Of a stretch of 64,000 bases of DNA, positions 50,145 to 62,870 are shown piece by piece. The notes below the pieces were generated by a model. The model saw nothing but the letters and a program-made list of their open reading frames with translations, was not told the DNA's origin and made no database searches. The translations under genes were made by a program, and so were the position numbers. This DNA comes from Sipunculus nudus (lineage: Eukaryota > Annelida > Sipuncula > Golfingiida > Sipunculidae): assembly GCA_026874595.1 (NCBI GenBank), contig CM049319.1:66269417-66333416 (forward strand). The letters run 5' to 3'. Within the stretch, counting starts at the first letter, position 1, and every line of letters starts with the position of its first letter.

Positions 50145-50832
50145 TAGTAAGAAGGGGGCGATATTCACGGGTGCTGTCAAAAAGGGACTTTCAAGTTCGT
50201 GTGTTGTTTCTGTGGATCGATTCAGCTCGAGCCGGTACCCTAAGGAAGCAGTTGTGCCTCTAGCTGAATGTTATAGGACTCTATTGTTTGTGATCTGTTA
50301 CTGTGACCTGTTACAATTCTAGTGCATTGTTTGTATTGATTTGCTCTGATATTGTGTGGAAAATATGTTTATGCACCACAGGTACATACAATTCATGCAC
50401 TCTATCAGGTCTCGTGAACCTTACACGTCGAGATACAATCTTTAAATATCCGCTTTCACTACGAAGAGAAACTGTATATTTATTATACTCTTGTATCGCT
50501 TCAATTGAATAACCCATGTCTTGTTAAAGATATATGGTTATAAACACGTCTATGTGAATAATATTTAGAATTCTTCTAATAATTTATTAAAAAATAATCC
50601 AAGATGATACAAATGTACAATTTTATGTAATCACAAAAAACTTTACATTTTTATACGTCAAGGAGTGGATTTTAAATTTCATCATTTCATAAATTTCAAT
50701 CCCTTCAAAGTACTGATGCCTCAGAGTACTAATAAATCATATGGACAGGGAATTTCCTCTTCATAATCCTTTTCTCCTACATGTAGATATACAGGAAGGA
50801 TCAGAAAGACCATCATCCAGATTTTTCCTGAA

Positions 50833-50837
<5 letters not shown>
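50143..50837. other. intergenic, no gene recognised
   Basis: CTGTTACAATT-type sequence near 50306 is shared with 48375. No supported gene. Confidence 0.45.
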
Positions 50838-50890
<53 letters not shown>

Positions 50891-51066
50891 CTATATATGT
50901 ATAAAATACGTAATGTATCCTTTTTTGGCATATGCCACAGTATTGGATACTACATTATTTTTTATAAACTTCTGGTGAATTATCTTAATAATACTCTCTC
51001 TATATCGATAATAAGTATATATATATACATTTATATAAAATATACAGGTATTTATATTTAATAAAC

Positions 51067-51134
<68 letters not shown>

Positions 51135-51253
51135 GCACGTATGCGTGCGTGAAACTCAGAGTTTCGTGTTTAATGTAAGTTACGTCTTTAATTTTTTTTT
51201 ACATGCTCCAATTATGTTGAGTACTTTAATGCGATTGTTTGGACAAAAAACTT

Positions 51254-51330
<77 letters not shown>
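50838..51330. repeat. three long (TA)n arrays
   Basis: TA arrays at about 50838-50884, 51070-51131 and 51258-51326, with short AT-rich spacers. The tyrosine/isoleucine frames across them are artefacts. Confidence 0.95.
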
Positions 51331-51331
<1 letters not shown>

Positions 51332-51686
51332 TCTTATACAGGTATATATATTTACCTCTTTTCGAAACAGATCTATATGAACCCACAGGGGTCGAGCAAT
51401 ATCTCTCTTTAACATAGTCACACTGTTCTTCATATTCTAATTACGTCACGTGAACACATCAGGAAAAGTGGTTCCATCTCGAGTATATATGGTAGACCTG
51501 AGGATGCCGCTGGTTTGCGAGTATGAAGTTATAGATTCATGTCTATCATATCCAATGTCCAGATGTTTGAACTGCAAAAAAATGAAACGTTAAAAAAGAT
51601 TTGTTCCGCTTTTCAAAGTGAAAGGGTTGGAACAATTTAGTACGTTTCAGCTCCTGTTATATGCTGTGCCGCGGTTGCACTATTCA

Positions 51687-52267
51687 CTACTTCTTGCTTT
51701 TGGACTCGTCTTTTGACTTTGAACTATTGTACGCATAGGCAGCCACTCCAATTGCAGCGGCCGCTCCCAAAATTCCACCAATCACCACTTTATTTCCGTC
51801 GGTCAGACTGGTTTGATCTGAAAGACCAATCGCTTTCAGATACGAGTTACAAAAGTCCTGACAGTTGTTTGATAATTTACAGTAACTTCCAAAATTCTTC
51901 ATGGTTGTCACGACCTTTCGTGCCAGGGATCTAATCCTGCCCTTTACCTTACCGCAGAACTCAAGTTTGCTTACATGTCTTGAGTCTAACTGTTGGCTAA
52001 TTGGTGCAATTCGATCTGATCGTCCGCCTTCTAACCCGAGTTCAACGGTAACATAGGTTCGACGGTCAACGGTCAACACCACCGACTTGTGTCCACCGAA
52101 CCAACCGCCCTTTATGGTGTAGATATAAAAGGTTTCCTCCGAGTCAATGTCTGGTCCGAGCTCAGACAGCGAGTCTTGAATAACATCCAAAAAGCTTGCA
52201 TACTGAACTCATCAGATCTCATGGCTCTCATTTTACTGGGGCCGTCACTGCAGGCTTTGCATGGCAT
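51687..52267 (-). pseudogene. permuted papain-like-fold candidate, paralogue 2, one frameshift
   Basis: The gene starts MPCKACSDGPSKMRAMRSDEF at 52267 (ATG, A at -3). Near 52190, just after FSMQAF, the homologous frame shifts at a run of five T; one more T would restore continuity with LDVIQDSL and the rest. Downstream, 167 codons are intact: FYIYTIKGGWFGGHKSVVL with the candidate His, EFCGK, FGSYCKLSNNCQDFCNSYL with the candidate nucleophile, IGL, TDG, a hydrophobic segment (VVIGGILGAAAAIGVAAYAY) and a Lys/Ser-rich tail. Intact length would be about 192 residues. Because everything after the shift is well conserved, a homopolymer sequencing error or very recent mutation is as likely as a dead gene. 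Role inferred as for paralogue 3. Confidence 0.7.
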
Positions 52268-52844
52268 TTTGTACAGCTTACTTGACTGACCGTTTGTGCA
52301 GAATAAAGACACAATTCCCTTCAGGGTTCATCAACGATAAACACACATTCAGAGGTGATGGTATGGTGAATGAATTTTAGACCTGTACACTTCTAAAAAA
52401 TCCTATCCTTTATGTTGAAGCTCTCTTGTCCAAACAAAATACTGCAATATAAAACATGAAACGCCTAAATGTATGGTGAACATTGAAAATAATCATACTT
52501 TACACATTATATACTTTTCCATTCAAATCCATTGTCGTGCTTGCATGATTAAAGTCCGAGAGGGAGCTAGGGACCAGTCTATAAAGGACTGACGTCACTT
52601 TAATGCAGCATGATCATTGGTAATTTCCCGGATGCAAATTTCCACAAAACCAGCTTTCCGTCCACAAAATACAGCATGTACATAAAGCCCTGTATGGTTT
52701 TACCGTGCTTATCATGTGTCACCCAAGACGTCTCTCTTTATATTACCAGGATATTATTTTACACAGCTGACTGCGGTAAACGTAATTACTGTTGCTGTGC
52801 ATTATGTCTTATGAGCGTAGAAAAGTAAACACCATTTTCAAACT

Positions 52845-52845
<1 letters not shown>
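52268..52845. other. 5' flank of paralogue 2
   Basis: No firm promoter element or other gene seen. Confidence 0.4.
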
Positions 52846-52888
<43 letters not shown>

Positions 52889-52961
52889 ATATATATATAG
52901 TGCCGTACGCTTGAAGAATTCATGCGGGGGGGGGGGGCAATAACTGTTGGGACCTATAAAT

Positions 52962-53023
<62 letters not shown>
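52846..53023. repeat. (CA)n and (TA)n microsatellites
   Basis: (CA)n at 52846-52868, TA runs at 52868-52900 and 52966-53023, with a G-run at 52926-52937 between. Confidence 0.95.
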
Positions 53024-53025
<2 letters not shown>

Positions 53026-54310
53026 TGTGTCATATACCGTTTCACGTATTGCGACCCGACCCTTAGGTGAGGATCTAATTAACGTAAGAGCTATTAGCCA
53101 GCACATACCTCAGCCATTCCAGATCTCATATGGTTATCGAGATCACTCCATATTCATGTTCCTATTAAGTAAGTCTACACCTACTTGATGATCCATAATT
53201 CTTCAGCTCTGGCTGATAAACACATCAAATGTTTGTTTAAAACTTGACATCTGTCACCCATGCAATGCGACTGAAGTACATTGATGGCCCTTCTTATGAC
53301 GATAAACTAGCGACACCTACCGGTACGCCGGATACAGGAAGTTTGAAGCTGGAATTCAGATCTACGGGGATGAAAGTTCCTTAAACGTATTCCTAATTCC
53401 AATTTTTTTTCAAGAAAAACTACGTTTCCTTTTTTCTAAATTACACGTCAAAGCTACGTGACATTGCAAAACCCGCCTTTCTCTATAGTTCGCTTAACAT
53501 AAGCCCTGCAGACGATCATAGTTATTTACTTGCTCTATTTGTACATGTTCGTTTGTACGTTTACTTCATCACGAGGAAGTAAGGATAGACTTTACATTTA
53601 TTTCTGTATCCAGGCTGTACTATAGAGAGAAAAAAAAACAAAGTTAAACCCCTTTCTCAGGTGTTTCGCATGGCTGGGCAATTGAGAAAAATCATCAAGA
53701 TCCATGGACCATGCATGATCATGCTACAGTTGATACATGTTGATGCCGCCCTGCCTGGGCCACAGCGGTGCACTTTTACAATGCCTGGAAATAGAGTTCC
53801 GTAGGCTATTTGTGCCAATCCTTGAACCCTGTTGACCGGGGCTCCTCGTCCCGTGATCACCTGTACTATTAATAAATTAATTACCGCTGAATTTATATCA
53901 TCTTTAAGGATAAAAATCATGGGCGTATCAGGACAACAAAATATAATATATGACCAAAACCTGTTTAATAATTATATAATAATTAATATTAAGTATTATT
54001 ACACGTGCATAGCAACCACTATACAGCGGGCCCTGTGAACAGGAACTTTTTTTTCTGGCCATTCTTCACTGCATGACATTATTATTTCTGTTCAATTGAC
54101 CAAATAAAAGCACAATCACATGCTATTAAGTTTGATGCTGCAAGGTCTGCTGGCACAAGTTCTCATCAAGCTGAATCCGGCACTGCGTTTAGCTAATGAC
54201 TGACTGCATATATTATCGGCAAAATGTTCATCAACCTGTGTTTTACGGGATCGCTCATGGCCTGAATCAGTAACATCCCTGCATGATCGGTGTGTACACA
54301 GGCAGGCACG
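53024..54310. other. intergenic, no gene recognised
   Basis: No supported gene. The short frame at 53657-53920 has no recognisable domain. Confidence 0.45.
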
Positions 54311-54446
54311 CGTTATCAATAGTCATTTACGTGTAAGTGAAATTGTGGCTTAACCATGTAAACATAGTATCCCTTTTGTACTATGTTTACATTGGTACGT
54401 CATCTTATATCGCCCATTGTTTACGTATAAATGACTATTGATAACG
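54311..54446. repeat. nested inverted repeat (fold-back/MITE-like)
   Basis: Outer arms CGTTATCAATAGTCATTTA (54311-54329) and its exact complement (54428-54446) enclose a second exact inverted repeat, ATGTAAACATAGTA (54356-54369) with its complement (54379-54392), around a nine-base loop. It ends about 210 bases before the paralogue 3 start codon, so it sits in its likely promoter. Confidence 0.8.
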
Positions 54447-54655
54447 ACTTCACGAGTACCTATTGGTGTGTTCGTGCTGGGGGTCATTAAAACATATAAC
54501 CACATTTAGGCTGAGTGAAAACACGGTTGCATTATATATTCAGATTATTGCATGAGCGGAAATACCCCAAATCATGCGTTGATTTCCCCATATTTATCCA
54601 ACAGAGGCGTATTACAACCAGTTGCAACAGTGCCTCAAAACCAAATCTTGAGAAA

Positions 54656-55225
54656 ATGGCGTGCAGTGCTTGTAGCAGAGGTCCAAAGAAAATGGGAGCT
54701 ATGAAGACCGACAAGGAGATAATGAAGAAATGTTTGAACCAGATTCAAACTTCACTTACGAAAGAACTCTCACGAGATGTGGACGCAGAGAAAGACATTT
54801 TCGTGTACAGAATCAAAGGCGGTGGTTTCGGTGGTCACATGTCTGTGGTTTTTTCTACTGATTGCAAACGGTTTGTTACCATTGAGCTCGACTTTGACGG
54901 GGCTGGAAATATAAAACCAATAAGCAGTTCTCTACATGTGGACACGCGTAAACTGGAATTCTGTGGGAAAATCAGAGACAGCGTCAAATCCCTCGCCAAC
55001 AAAGCTGTAACAACCATGATGAAATTTGGAAGCTACAACAAAATTCTGAACAGTTGCCAAGATTACTGCAACGAATATCTGAAGGATATTGGTCTTCCAA
55101 ACCAAATCAAACTGACAGATGGGGATAAGGCCCTCCTTGGTGGTCTGGGCATATTTGCAATTGGGGCAGCAGTGCTGGGTGGATTTGCTGTGGCGGGAAG
55201 CAGCAACAGAAATGAACGTCATTAA
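54656..55225 (+). CDS. permuted papain-like-fold candidate, paralogue 3 (intact)
   Basis: This 189-residue single-exon protein is the clearest member of the local family. Cys3 and Cys6 form the MACSAC N-terminus. RIKGGGFGGHMSVVF (52-66) holds candidate catalytic His61; EFCGK is at 101-105; FGSYNKILNSCQDYCNEYL (124-142) holds candidate nucleophile Cys134. GLPN and TDGDK precede a glycine/alanine-rich hydrophobic helix (159-181), followed by a short polar tail. In PPPDE/DeSI peptidases and LRAT/PLAAT acyltransferases His also precedes Cys, with Cys in an N-C-x-x-F context; the 73-residue gap is close to that in PPPDE proteins. A C-terminal membrane anchor also fits PLAAT-like enzymes. Substrate unknown. 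The ATG context is AAAATGG; a longer frame upstream lacks an ATG. A nested palindrome lies just upstream. Confidence 0.85.
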   Translation: MACSACSRGPKKMGAMKTDKEIMKKCLNQIQTSLTKELSRDVDAEKDIFVYRIKGGGFGGHMSVVFSTDCKRFVTIELDFDGAGNIKPISSSLHVDTRKLEFCGKIRDSVKSLANKAVTTMMKFGSYNKILNSCQDYCNEYLKDIGLPNQIKLTDGDKALLGGLGIFAIGAAVLGGFAVAGSSNRNERH

Positions 55226-58200
55226 CAGGTGACAAAGATCCAAAACAACGACAAGGATGAAAGTAGGCCCTGAGAAGACTTTGTCTGGTGGCTCAATGTA
55301 AGACACGCTCCAAGCATTTAAGGAACGCTGTTAACTCGTAGACTGGATACGTGCTATGGTGGGAACATTGGGGTATTTAGCATATATGATTGATTTAAGA
55401 AAATATCAAATCTTATAAATATTTTTTATAATACAACTGGAATGTATTCTTAAATACTCCACGTAAATGGAGTGTTGTACTTTGCAGTTTAAATACGGAA
55501 ATATAAAAAAAAGAAAGCATATTTTGTGCTTTTTGTGATAGCTTATAATCAAGACAACACAGATACAAGAACGCTATGCTTGAGGATACATATTTAGGTT
55601 ACCAATAGTGAATATTGCTGTTTATGCTGAGATACTCAACGCATGAAGTGTTTTGAATCCTACAGTTTGATACATGAACATCATCTTTATACTGGTATTG
55701 GGCCTGTGTCATATCTTTCAATTAATAGCTGCAATGACGAAAATTAGCATGTATGAACAGATAAGACCTACAATGTTTGTTATATTAGAGTTTCAGTTCT
55801 AGGACTGGGTCGGTTTTGAGTCCGCCTGGTTCTGTACGTGCCATAGGGTAAGCCACAAAAGTATATAACTATATAATATAGATTATAAAATTAATGTTCA
55901 TGCAGTCTGTTTCATTACCCGATTTGCGTATGCTATTGTACATCTCGAACCACGGGGCCTACCAAAGTCCCATTTTAGATTCATATTCGAGGATTCTGAT
56001 ATTATGTATTATCATTCATAAAAGTCAGTATTTATATTCATAAAGATTAATAAATATATGTTGGAAAAGCATATTTTTTATCATGACCCCTTGAGCTTGA
56101 ATGTCAGTAGCCTTTGTTGTAAGACATACAACAACACAAATAATATATTTGAGGATGCATTTTGAGAATTTTAATCATTGAAGGCAAGTGGCACAACAGT
56201 GTGTTCTCGGGACTTAATACAGTTCTTGAATATGCTTCTTGGGTCTACTTTGAAAAAGGATTCATGCAAAATACATATTAATTTTATGGTTGTAAAAATT
56301 ACCACAATATATGAGAAAACATATTAATTTTTTCTGTTTTGGTGTTTCATTCTAGTCTCAGTTATTTATTCACCGAGATGTAACTTAACTATTAAGTATT
56401 TAACTCAGCAGAATCAAATCTGTTGTAACATGACTCTTTGTGGGCCTAGTTATGGACTATATTGTCTTTCACAATCAAAAGTTTACATGCAGAACTGATT
56501 CAGTGTTGTATTATACTATAGGATTTAATGTGTGCCTTGTACAACGTTCGGGATTCTCCTCATACAGCATGAATGATTCCATATTAAACTTTATAAAAAC
56601 AATTTTAAAAAATGTTTTAAAACAATAATTTTAATTATTCAATGAAAGCAGGAAGTTTTCATAATTATTTCATGAAAAAATATCCAACAAGGCTTCTTAA
56701 TTACCCCGTTTAACTAAAAGGGTATAATAAACAGTAGTAACTTACCGCGGAGTGTTGTCCATAGATTCAGTCCCCTTATGTGATGTGACCATTTTGAGCT
56801 TTTTCAAAATTGTATAATCTCGAAAATGCTGAGGTGACAATATTGAAATTACCCAGAATTGAAGAATGTACAGTGTTCCTTAAGTCAATATTGGTGATGG
56901 ATGCTAAAAATTAATATCTAGGTGTGAGTGTGGCTAAAATTATCAGGATAATAACTTTTGTACGTTATGGTAAATATATCTGATATATCAATAAGAGTTT
57001 TATCCAGAAAGGTTATTTACCTTTGAAAATGGCGGATCTATATTCTACCTGCAATTGGCTTTCAAATGATGTTTAGATTATGGTAGTGCAAAAGACTACA
57101 TTTTTCAGTCCCATGTGATATACAATCGGTAGCACAATATTGTGTTAAATGCCGAAATCGGCATGTACGATAAAAATGATTTCATATATTAAGAAAGAAA
57201 CCCTGTTATAGTAAATAATAGCTTGGATCTAGAATGTCAACAGGGCGGCATAAATTTGCTGTCTGTCAACTTGTGATTGTTGAGTGTTAATAGTGGATGC
57301 ATGCAGTAGGCCTATGTATGCAAAGATATACTGTGTGCCATGGTTCGTTTTCATGCCACAGCAAAAAATTAAACCGTGAGTGCTGAGAAATAACTATATC
57401 ACGTCTGAAAAGTCTAGTCTTTTAGAGCTCTTAAATATCAGAGTGAATAGCTTACGTTTACCATGCCTCGGATTAATGTAGGCTGTCAAAGAGCTCAATG
57501 TCATTTGGTAAGCAGAAGTATGGTTTATGTAAAAAGACTTCTGTTTCAAAGAACTTTTAAAAACAGGATTAAAGAAACATTTGTAATTTTATGCCCTATG
57601 GTTAGGGAAATATGTGTAATTTTATGTCATATGATGTGCTATACTATATGATTATATAATATTATACTCGGGTATATATCTTCTTGTCTGATGTCTGGCT
57701 GATGGTCTTGGTGGATGTATGACAGACTAAACATATATCATCTATTATAATATGATATATCTATTTATCATAATTAATGATATTTAAAGAACTTTAGTAG
57801 ATATATGTTCGTAAGCGAAGGTTATGTTGGTTTCAACCTAAAGTAATATCACAGCAACTACGCAAAAAATACAATCGCCTTTGCCGAGGATTACCAGTCA
57901 CGCGTAGAGTAATAACCCCGAATCATAAACATGTCAGATATCTCCGATAGGTGTCGCTAGTGAAATGGTAAAAGGTCTATTATAGGTATACCGCTAGTTT
58001 ATTTAATTTGACATTTACTCAGTGAGTTAAGCTTTTAATGACACTTTAATTAATATTTTGTCAAATGTAACGGTCCAAATACAGCGGTTGTATTGTAACT
58101 GAAAGGTACACGTCTATTATACCCCACAATATCAAGACCATTACCAGTACATATTATGATATAAGTTCAATAGAAAACAACTTAAACAAGGAGCTTAAAA

Positions 58201-60785
58201 TGTTTGCTAATACTAATTTAACAAAACATACCCAAGCATGCTTAACACAATATTTCTTGCTCAAGGCAATGTATGAACCTAAACTGTTTTTTTTTTCTTT
58301 TTTTTCGCGGTGTGTTTTATATTATTTTCATAAGACGTCCGTGTCTCTTGCTATACATCCTAATGGTAAATAATGACTCCCATCACAAATCCATAAAAAC
58401 ATGGATGCATGCATGCCTAAAGACCCCGAATAATAACAGGAATATTTGTCCCAGATTGAATAAGAACTAGAAAAGCCGCTGTCGTAGGACACAGAAAAAT
58501 AATACAGTAAAACACTCTTATCAAATCTGAATTTGTAAATACATGTTATTTGAAATGCTTGCATGCTCACTGATTTGTTAATTTCCAGCTTATATTGGTA
58601 AATATAGTTGTATTAAGTATAATATATATACATCCTGTCTTTATAAACATTTTGGGATGGTATGTATGACAAAACTGATATGATAAAACTGATAAGATAA
58701 ACTTATTTTACGCAGAGGTGATAATAGGGCGAGTACAGAGGAAGGTACTTGGAAGAGGGCGCTTGCAACACCCTATAGCTCAACATCTCACATGCAAAAG
58801 ACGAAATTCCGGCGCTGTTTTTCTGTATTTAGACGGCTTACAATTTTGTTTGGCGACCAAAAAAAAAACGGTAGCATCTGTAGATGTGTAAGGGTGCTAA
58901 ACAAGTCATTCCAGTGGTTGATTTGATTAAGAATCCTGCCAGTCCATTAGTAATAATGATTTCCAATGAAAAAGGTCAAAATGAAACGTAGTTTAATGTC
59001 TCGACAGATGTACCACAGCCCCTGAAACTTTTTTTTATTGAAGATAATACCCCTATAATAGCAAAAAAAAACTACAACTCTTTATTAATATTACGGTGTT
59101 ATCTCAAATATCTATAATGAATTGATTTCAGTGGCCTGTGAACGTACTAACTGAAAAATATCAGTGTTTTTTATTTGCTAGCCTGATGACACCTGATCCC
59201 TTTTTACTTCATACTCAAATAAGCCATTCGTTTGGAAATACAATCACGCTTGGATCTTCTTATAGGGTGATCAAAAGGCGGAGTTTAATTAGGGATGCCC
59301 GCCCCGCCCTGTCCGACTTTGCCGAGGATAAACTGTTTCAGACACTAAATAAAATGCAGTATGAAATTATAATGTATAAATTACATTATGAAAATAATTT
59401 TCAAAAACATAAATTATCGGCAAGTCATGTACATCAAGTTTAATTAGGTCCACTTCCCCCTCCCCCCCCCCCCTCCACAACAATGTACACATGTAACGAT
59501 ATTTTTCCGGTGGACGTCCCGATTATATCATATTAGCAGAATGCAGTGTCCATGCTTTATAAGTTGTTATGGCTCTGTATATGATTATACACAGTTTAAA
59601 ATAACAACACTGTATGGTCCCAAATAAGGAGAACAAGCCTGAAAGAAGAAACACAATTTGGAAGCTTGAAAATCTTGATTTGTGAAAATGCAGGGTACGG
59701 CCAACAGGTGGCGTGCACGCTGATGTTATGTATATTCAACATACACTGTATGTGAATAGATCCCTTTTACCTCTTCTCTTGTATAGGTAGCTCAGTTGAA
59801 TAAAAGTTTTACAAGTTTGCCAATCAAACTAAATAAGTTATCGAGACATTGTTAAAAAGATGATTCCCATAGGATAACCACCGTTTTAACATATTTTTAT
59901 ATCCGAATTACAGGGGAAATGTAATAAATGAAAAAATGTTAGACTTACTAAATACTTGCTCAGAAGTTGTATCACCACTCAATATATCGTCTTACTGCCT
60001 ATAAAGTACCAGGCTCAGTAATAGCAAGAACCGCTCTGTAAGTCTTAGGGACTATATGCAAGTATTTTCGTCATTCTTGACTTCGCCTCATGGCCTAAAA
60101 GTATAAAAAAATCTGATTTTACTCCGCATATTAGTTAATCCCCCTGCATTTTTTACAATTTTGTCCCGCCTGGAAAAAAAAACATGTTTTGCACGGGTTT
60201 TAGTGACAAAGGAAATGACTTGTTAATAAGAGATGTACTTACAATTGGGATTGTGAATTCATGTGTCAATTCATCAACTCTAGCAAAATGATAAGAATAC
60301 TGGGTATTTACCACGGTATCGATGCAAGAGATAGGACGGATGGCCGTTGCAATGGATACGCGATATGACGTGTGTCACGAGTTAAGTAGGCTTACAAGTC
60401 CAATATAAATACATACAAAGTCGTTTATTTACCCCCATATCGAATATTTCTATTTTTTAATTTGACGGTTTGGTCGCTGCTGATTACTTTTATTCCCCAT
60501 CTAGTTGGCAGCATCAATGTCAACAGAGAAGAACTCTTACTACAGATGCTGCCCAGTTAAGTGTTCCAATAGTATTGCGTTTGGCACTTTGTTATAAAGT
60601 TAAGCAATATGCATCTAGATAGTATCGCCATTTCGACCCTCTGAAACATAGAGTGTACGACCAGCGTCAGCTGAACGGTCCAATATTGATGCCCTGCCAT
60701 GTCGTGCATTCATGGCAACCTAAACAGCTGATCTGTGATGAAGACATGTATATTCTACGGCAAACATAAGAATAGAACCGACTTA
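55226..60785. other. 5.6-kb intergenic stretch, no gene recognised
   Basis: AATAAA at 56049-56054 is a possible distant poly(A) signal for paralogue 3. A C-run lies at 59461-59473. The 101-codon plus frame at 59138-59443 shows no domain I recognise. No other copy of the Cys/His family is visible here. Confidence 0.5.
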
Positions 60786-61060
60786 TGTGGTCTAGGTGAA
60801 GAGCACAGGACTCAAAGTCCGGAGTTCAAATCTCAGCAATGGAGAGTGAGATATTCATGGTCGGTCGATACCAAGGGCGAACGATTTCCAGGCTAAATGG
60901 GAAAGCTGTGCCAGACAACCGTGTATCATTTACAGACGAGTGCGTCTCTCGGGGTTCGTCGGAGTTATGACCAAGCAACTAGGGTGATTATAAACCCACG
61001 TCCCGCAGGTGCAGTAGATTCAAGACCTTGGTGACAACAAGATATAAAATAATATTAAAT
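60786..61060 (+). mobile_element. tRNA-derived SINE-like element
   Basis: The head resembles a tRNA: A-box-like TGGTCTAGGTGAAG (60788-60801), an anticodon arm GGA-CTCAAAG-TCC (60808-60820, anticodon CAA) and a T arm/B box GGAGTTCAAATCTC (60821-60834). It lacks the long variable arm of a true tRNA-Leu and has no convincing acceptor stem, so it is not a functional tRNA. The right limit is approximate. Confidence 0.5.
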
Positions 61061-61634
61061 GAAGCGAGTGCTACCTCCCTGTCACTTGTGTGGCGTACCG
61101 CGAGATGGACACACACAAAAATTAAACCTTTTAAAATATGAAATGCATTGTTGAAAGATAAATAATGAAAATAAAGAAAACTAAATACTGGATGACGGGA
61201 TTATCTCGAACCCGCTACGCTAAAGATTTTGTATATTGATTGCCTAAAATTTAGGTGACATGGGGATGTCACCCGAAACGAGGCGATGCAACCGTTAGAA
61301 CCATCTGATTGAGCCGTGGTCGGCGAGGCCAGTTTTTGTATCTAGGCGGGTACCATCCCAATAAACACAAAAGAAGGGGAGGGAAAGTAACCTAACATTG
61401 GTGACATTGCAGTAGAAGTCGGCTGTGGAGTAATATGGATGTAGATTCTAGATAATGACTGCATTTTTGATGCCCTGTGGTATGCCAATAAATAAATCTT
61501 CATATGTTTACGTACATCTATATATTTATTCATCCATATATATTATTTAACATACATTCATCTATATCATATATATATGTATATTACTAATAAATGTATA
61601 TTGCTTCCTATATACAATGTATATTAAATATATT
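61061..61634. other. intergenic, no feature recognised
   Basis: Nothing supported. Confidence 0.45.
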
Positions 61635-61635
61635 T

Positions 61636-61682
<47 letters not shown>
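61635..61682. repeat. (CA)n-(TA)n microsatellite
   Basis: Short CA run followed by TA run. Confidence 0.95.
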
Positions 61683-61685
<3 letters not shown>

Positions 61686-61891
61686 ACCCACATCATAATG
61701 TTATATTTTTAATCCATCAGTTTCCAGAATGATCACGCTACAACAGGACGTGATATTTATCTTTCTAGGCTTCCAAGGTATCCTAGACTTCAAAGCGGTC
61801 GCCCGTTTAAATTACGAGCGTGTGTGTGTGCGTGTGTGTTGGGGCATCATATCGTGTGCCCACTCTTAGATTCATGATACACTATATTACA

Positions 61892-61955
61892 ACTGACATT
61901 GTTTACGTTATAAGTCGGTATATACTGACATTGTTTACGTTATAAGTCGGTATAT
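61892..61955. repeat. 32-bp direct repeat, two exact copies
   Basis: Two adjacent identical 32-base units beginning ACTGACATTGTTTACGTTAT (61892-61923 and 61924-61955). Confidence 0.95.
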
Positions 61956-62069
61956 ATAGAGGATTCCTTGCTTTACATATGTCAGAATGTGAAATTTCAG
62001 TCCTAACCCTTTTATTTTTACTGAACCCAGAACACACTTTACACCACGCTCAGATTCAAAGCAATTGCT

Positions 62070-62180
<111 letters not shown>

Positions 62181-62782
62181 GTACTGCCAACTGCTGGTAT
62201 ATGATATAACTAATGTACGGTTCTTTGAATGTCGCATGTGAGTACAGTCGGAGGGCCAGCGAAGATGTCCTGCATGCACATAAACTATACGTGTATTAGT
62301 ACATGGAATAACGTTTAATTTTACAAAAATAGTGGAAAACATAATTACTGACGGCATGGCATGCAGGCAGGTCTGAATATATCGTAACATACCTAATGAT
62401 AAATGTATCTATAGACGAAATTTACTTTCCTCAGTGCTTCCGGATTAAATCATTGACAGCGCTGCCATCGGACGATAATAATATGAAACCAAAGTTTCAA
62501 GAGCCAAATCAGTAGTTCCTTTAATCCTGTATATGTAAGAACTAAAACGTCAAAGAGAGCCACATGAGAAATTTCTTGTAAAGAAATTTCTTCTCCAGCT
62601 TTTTCTTACGATGATAGAGTTGAATACCGTGCATTTTACGCTCCCAAGGCAGCGGAAATCTTGCGCTTCTAAAGAAGCAACTGATTTTCACGCTGCCAGC
62701 TTTGACCGTTTATGATATATTTAGACACCAGATGGCAATTTGTTGTCCACTGAAATACACATGCGTACGATGTGAAAAGCAG

Positions 62783-62870
62783 CCAATCAGATGCCAATAA
62801 ACAAACACTCGACAGATATCCTGGCTCCGCCCATTGCCGCACTTCAAGCGCCGCTTGAAGTGTTTCCGGT
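62783..62870. promoter_or_regulatory. promoter-like cluster: CCAAT, GC box, perfect palindrome, ETS-like site
   Basis: GCCAATCAG (62782-62790), GCCAATAAA (62793-62801), a CTCCGCCCA GC box (62825-62833), a 23-bp perfect palindrome CACTTCAAGCG-C-CGCTTGAAGTG (62840-62862) and TTTCCGG (62863-62869) lie within 90 bases in an otherwise AT-rich region. No TATA box. No convincing coding exon follows on either strand inside the window, so the target gene is unknown. Confidence 0.35.

Noticed and set aside
51133-51433. Tyrosine/isoleucine-rich frames across TA arrays
   Set aside because: (TA)n reads as Tyr-Ile in every frame without stops; a pure microsatellite artefact. The same holds near 34.6, 46.9 and 52.9 kb.
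60786-60840. Functional tRNA-Leu(CAA) gene
   Set aside because: Lacks the long variable arm and a pairing acceptor stem; better explained as a SINE head.
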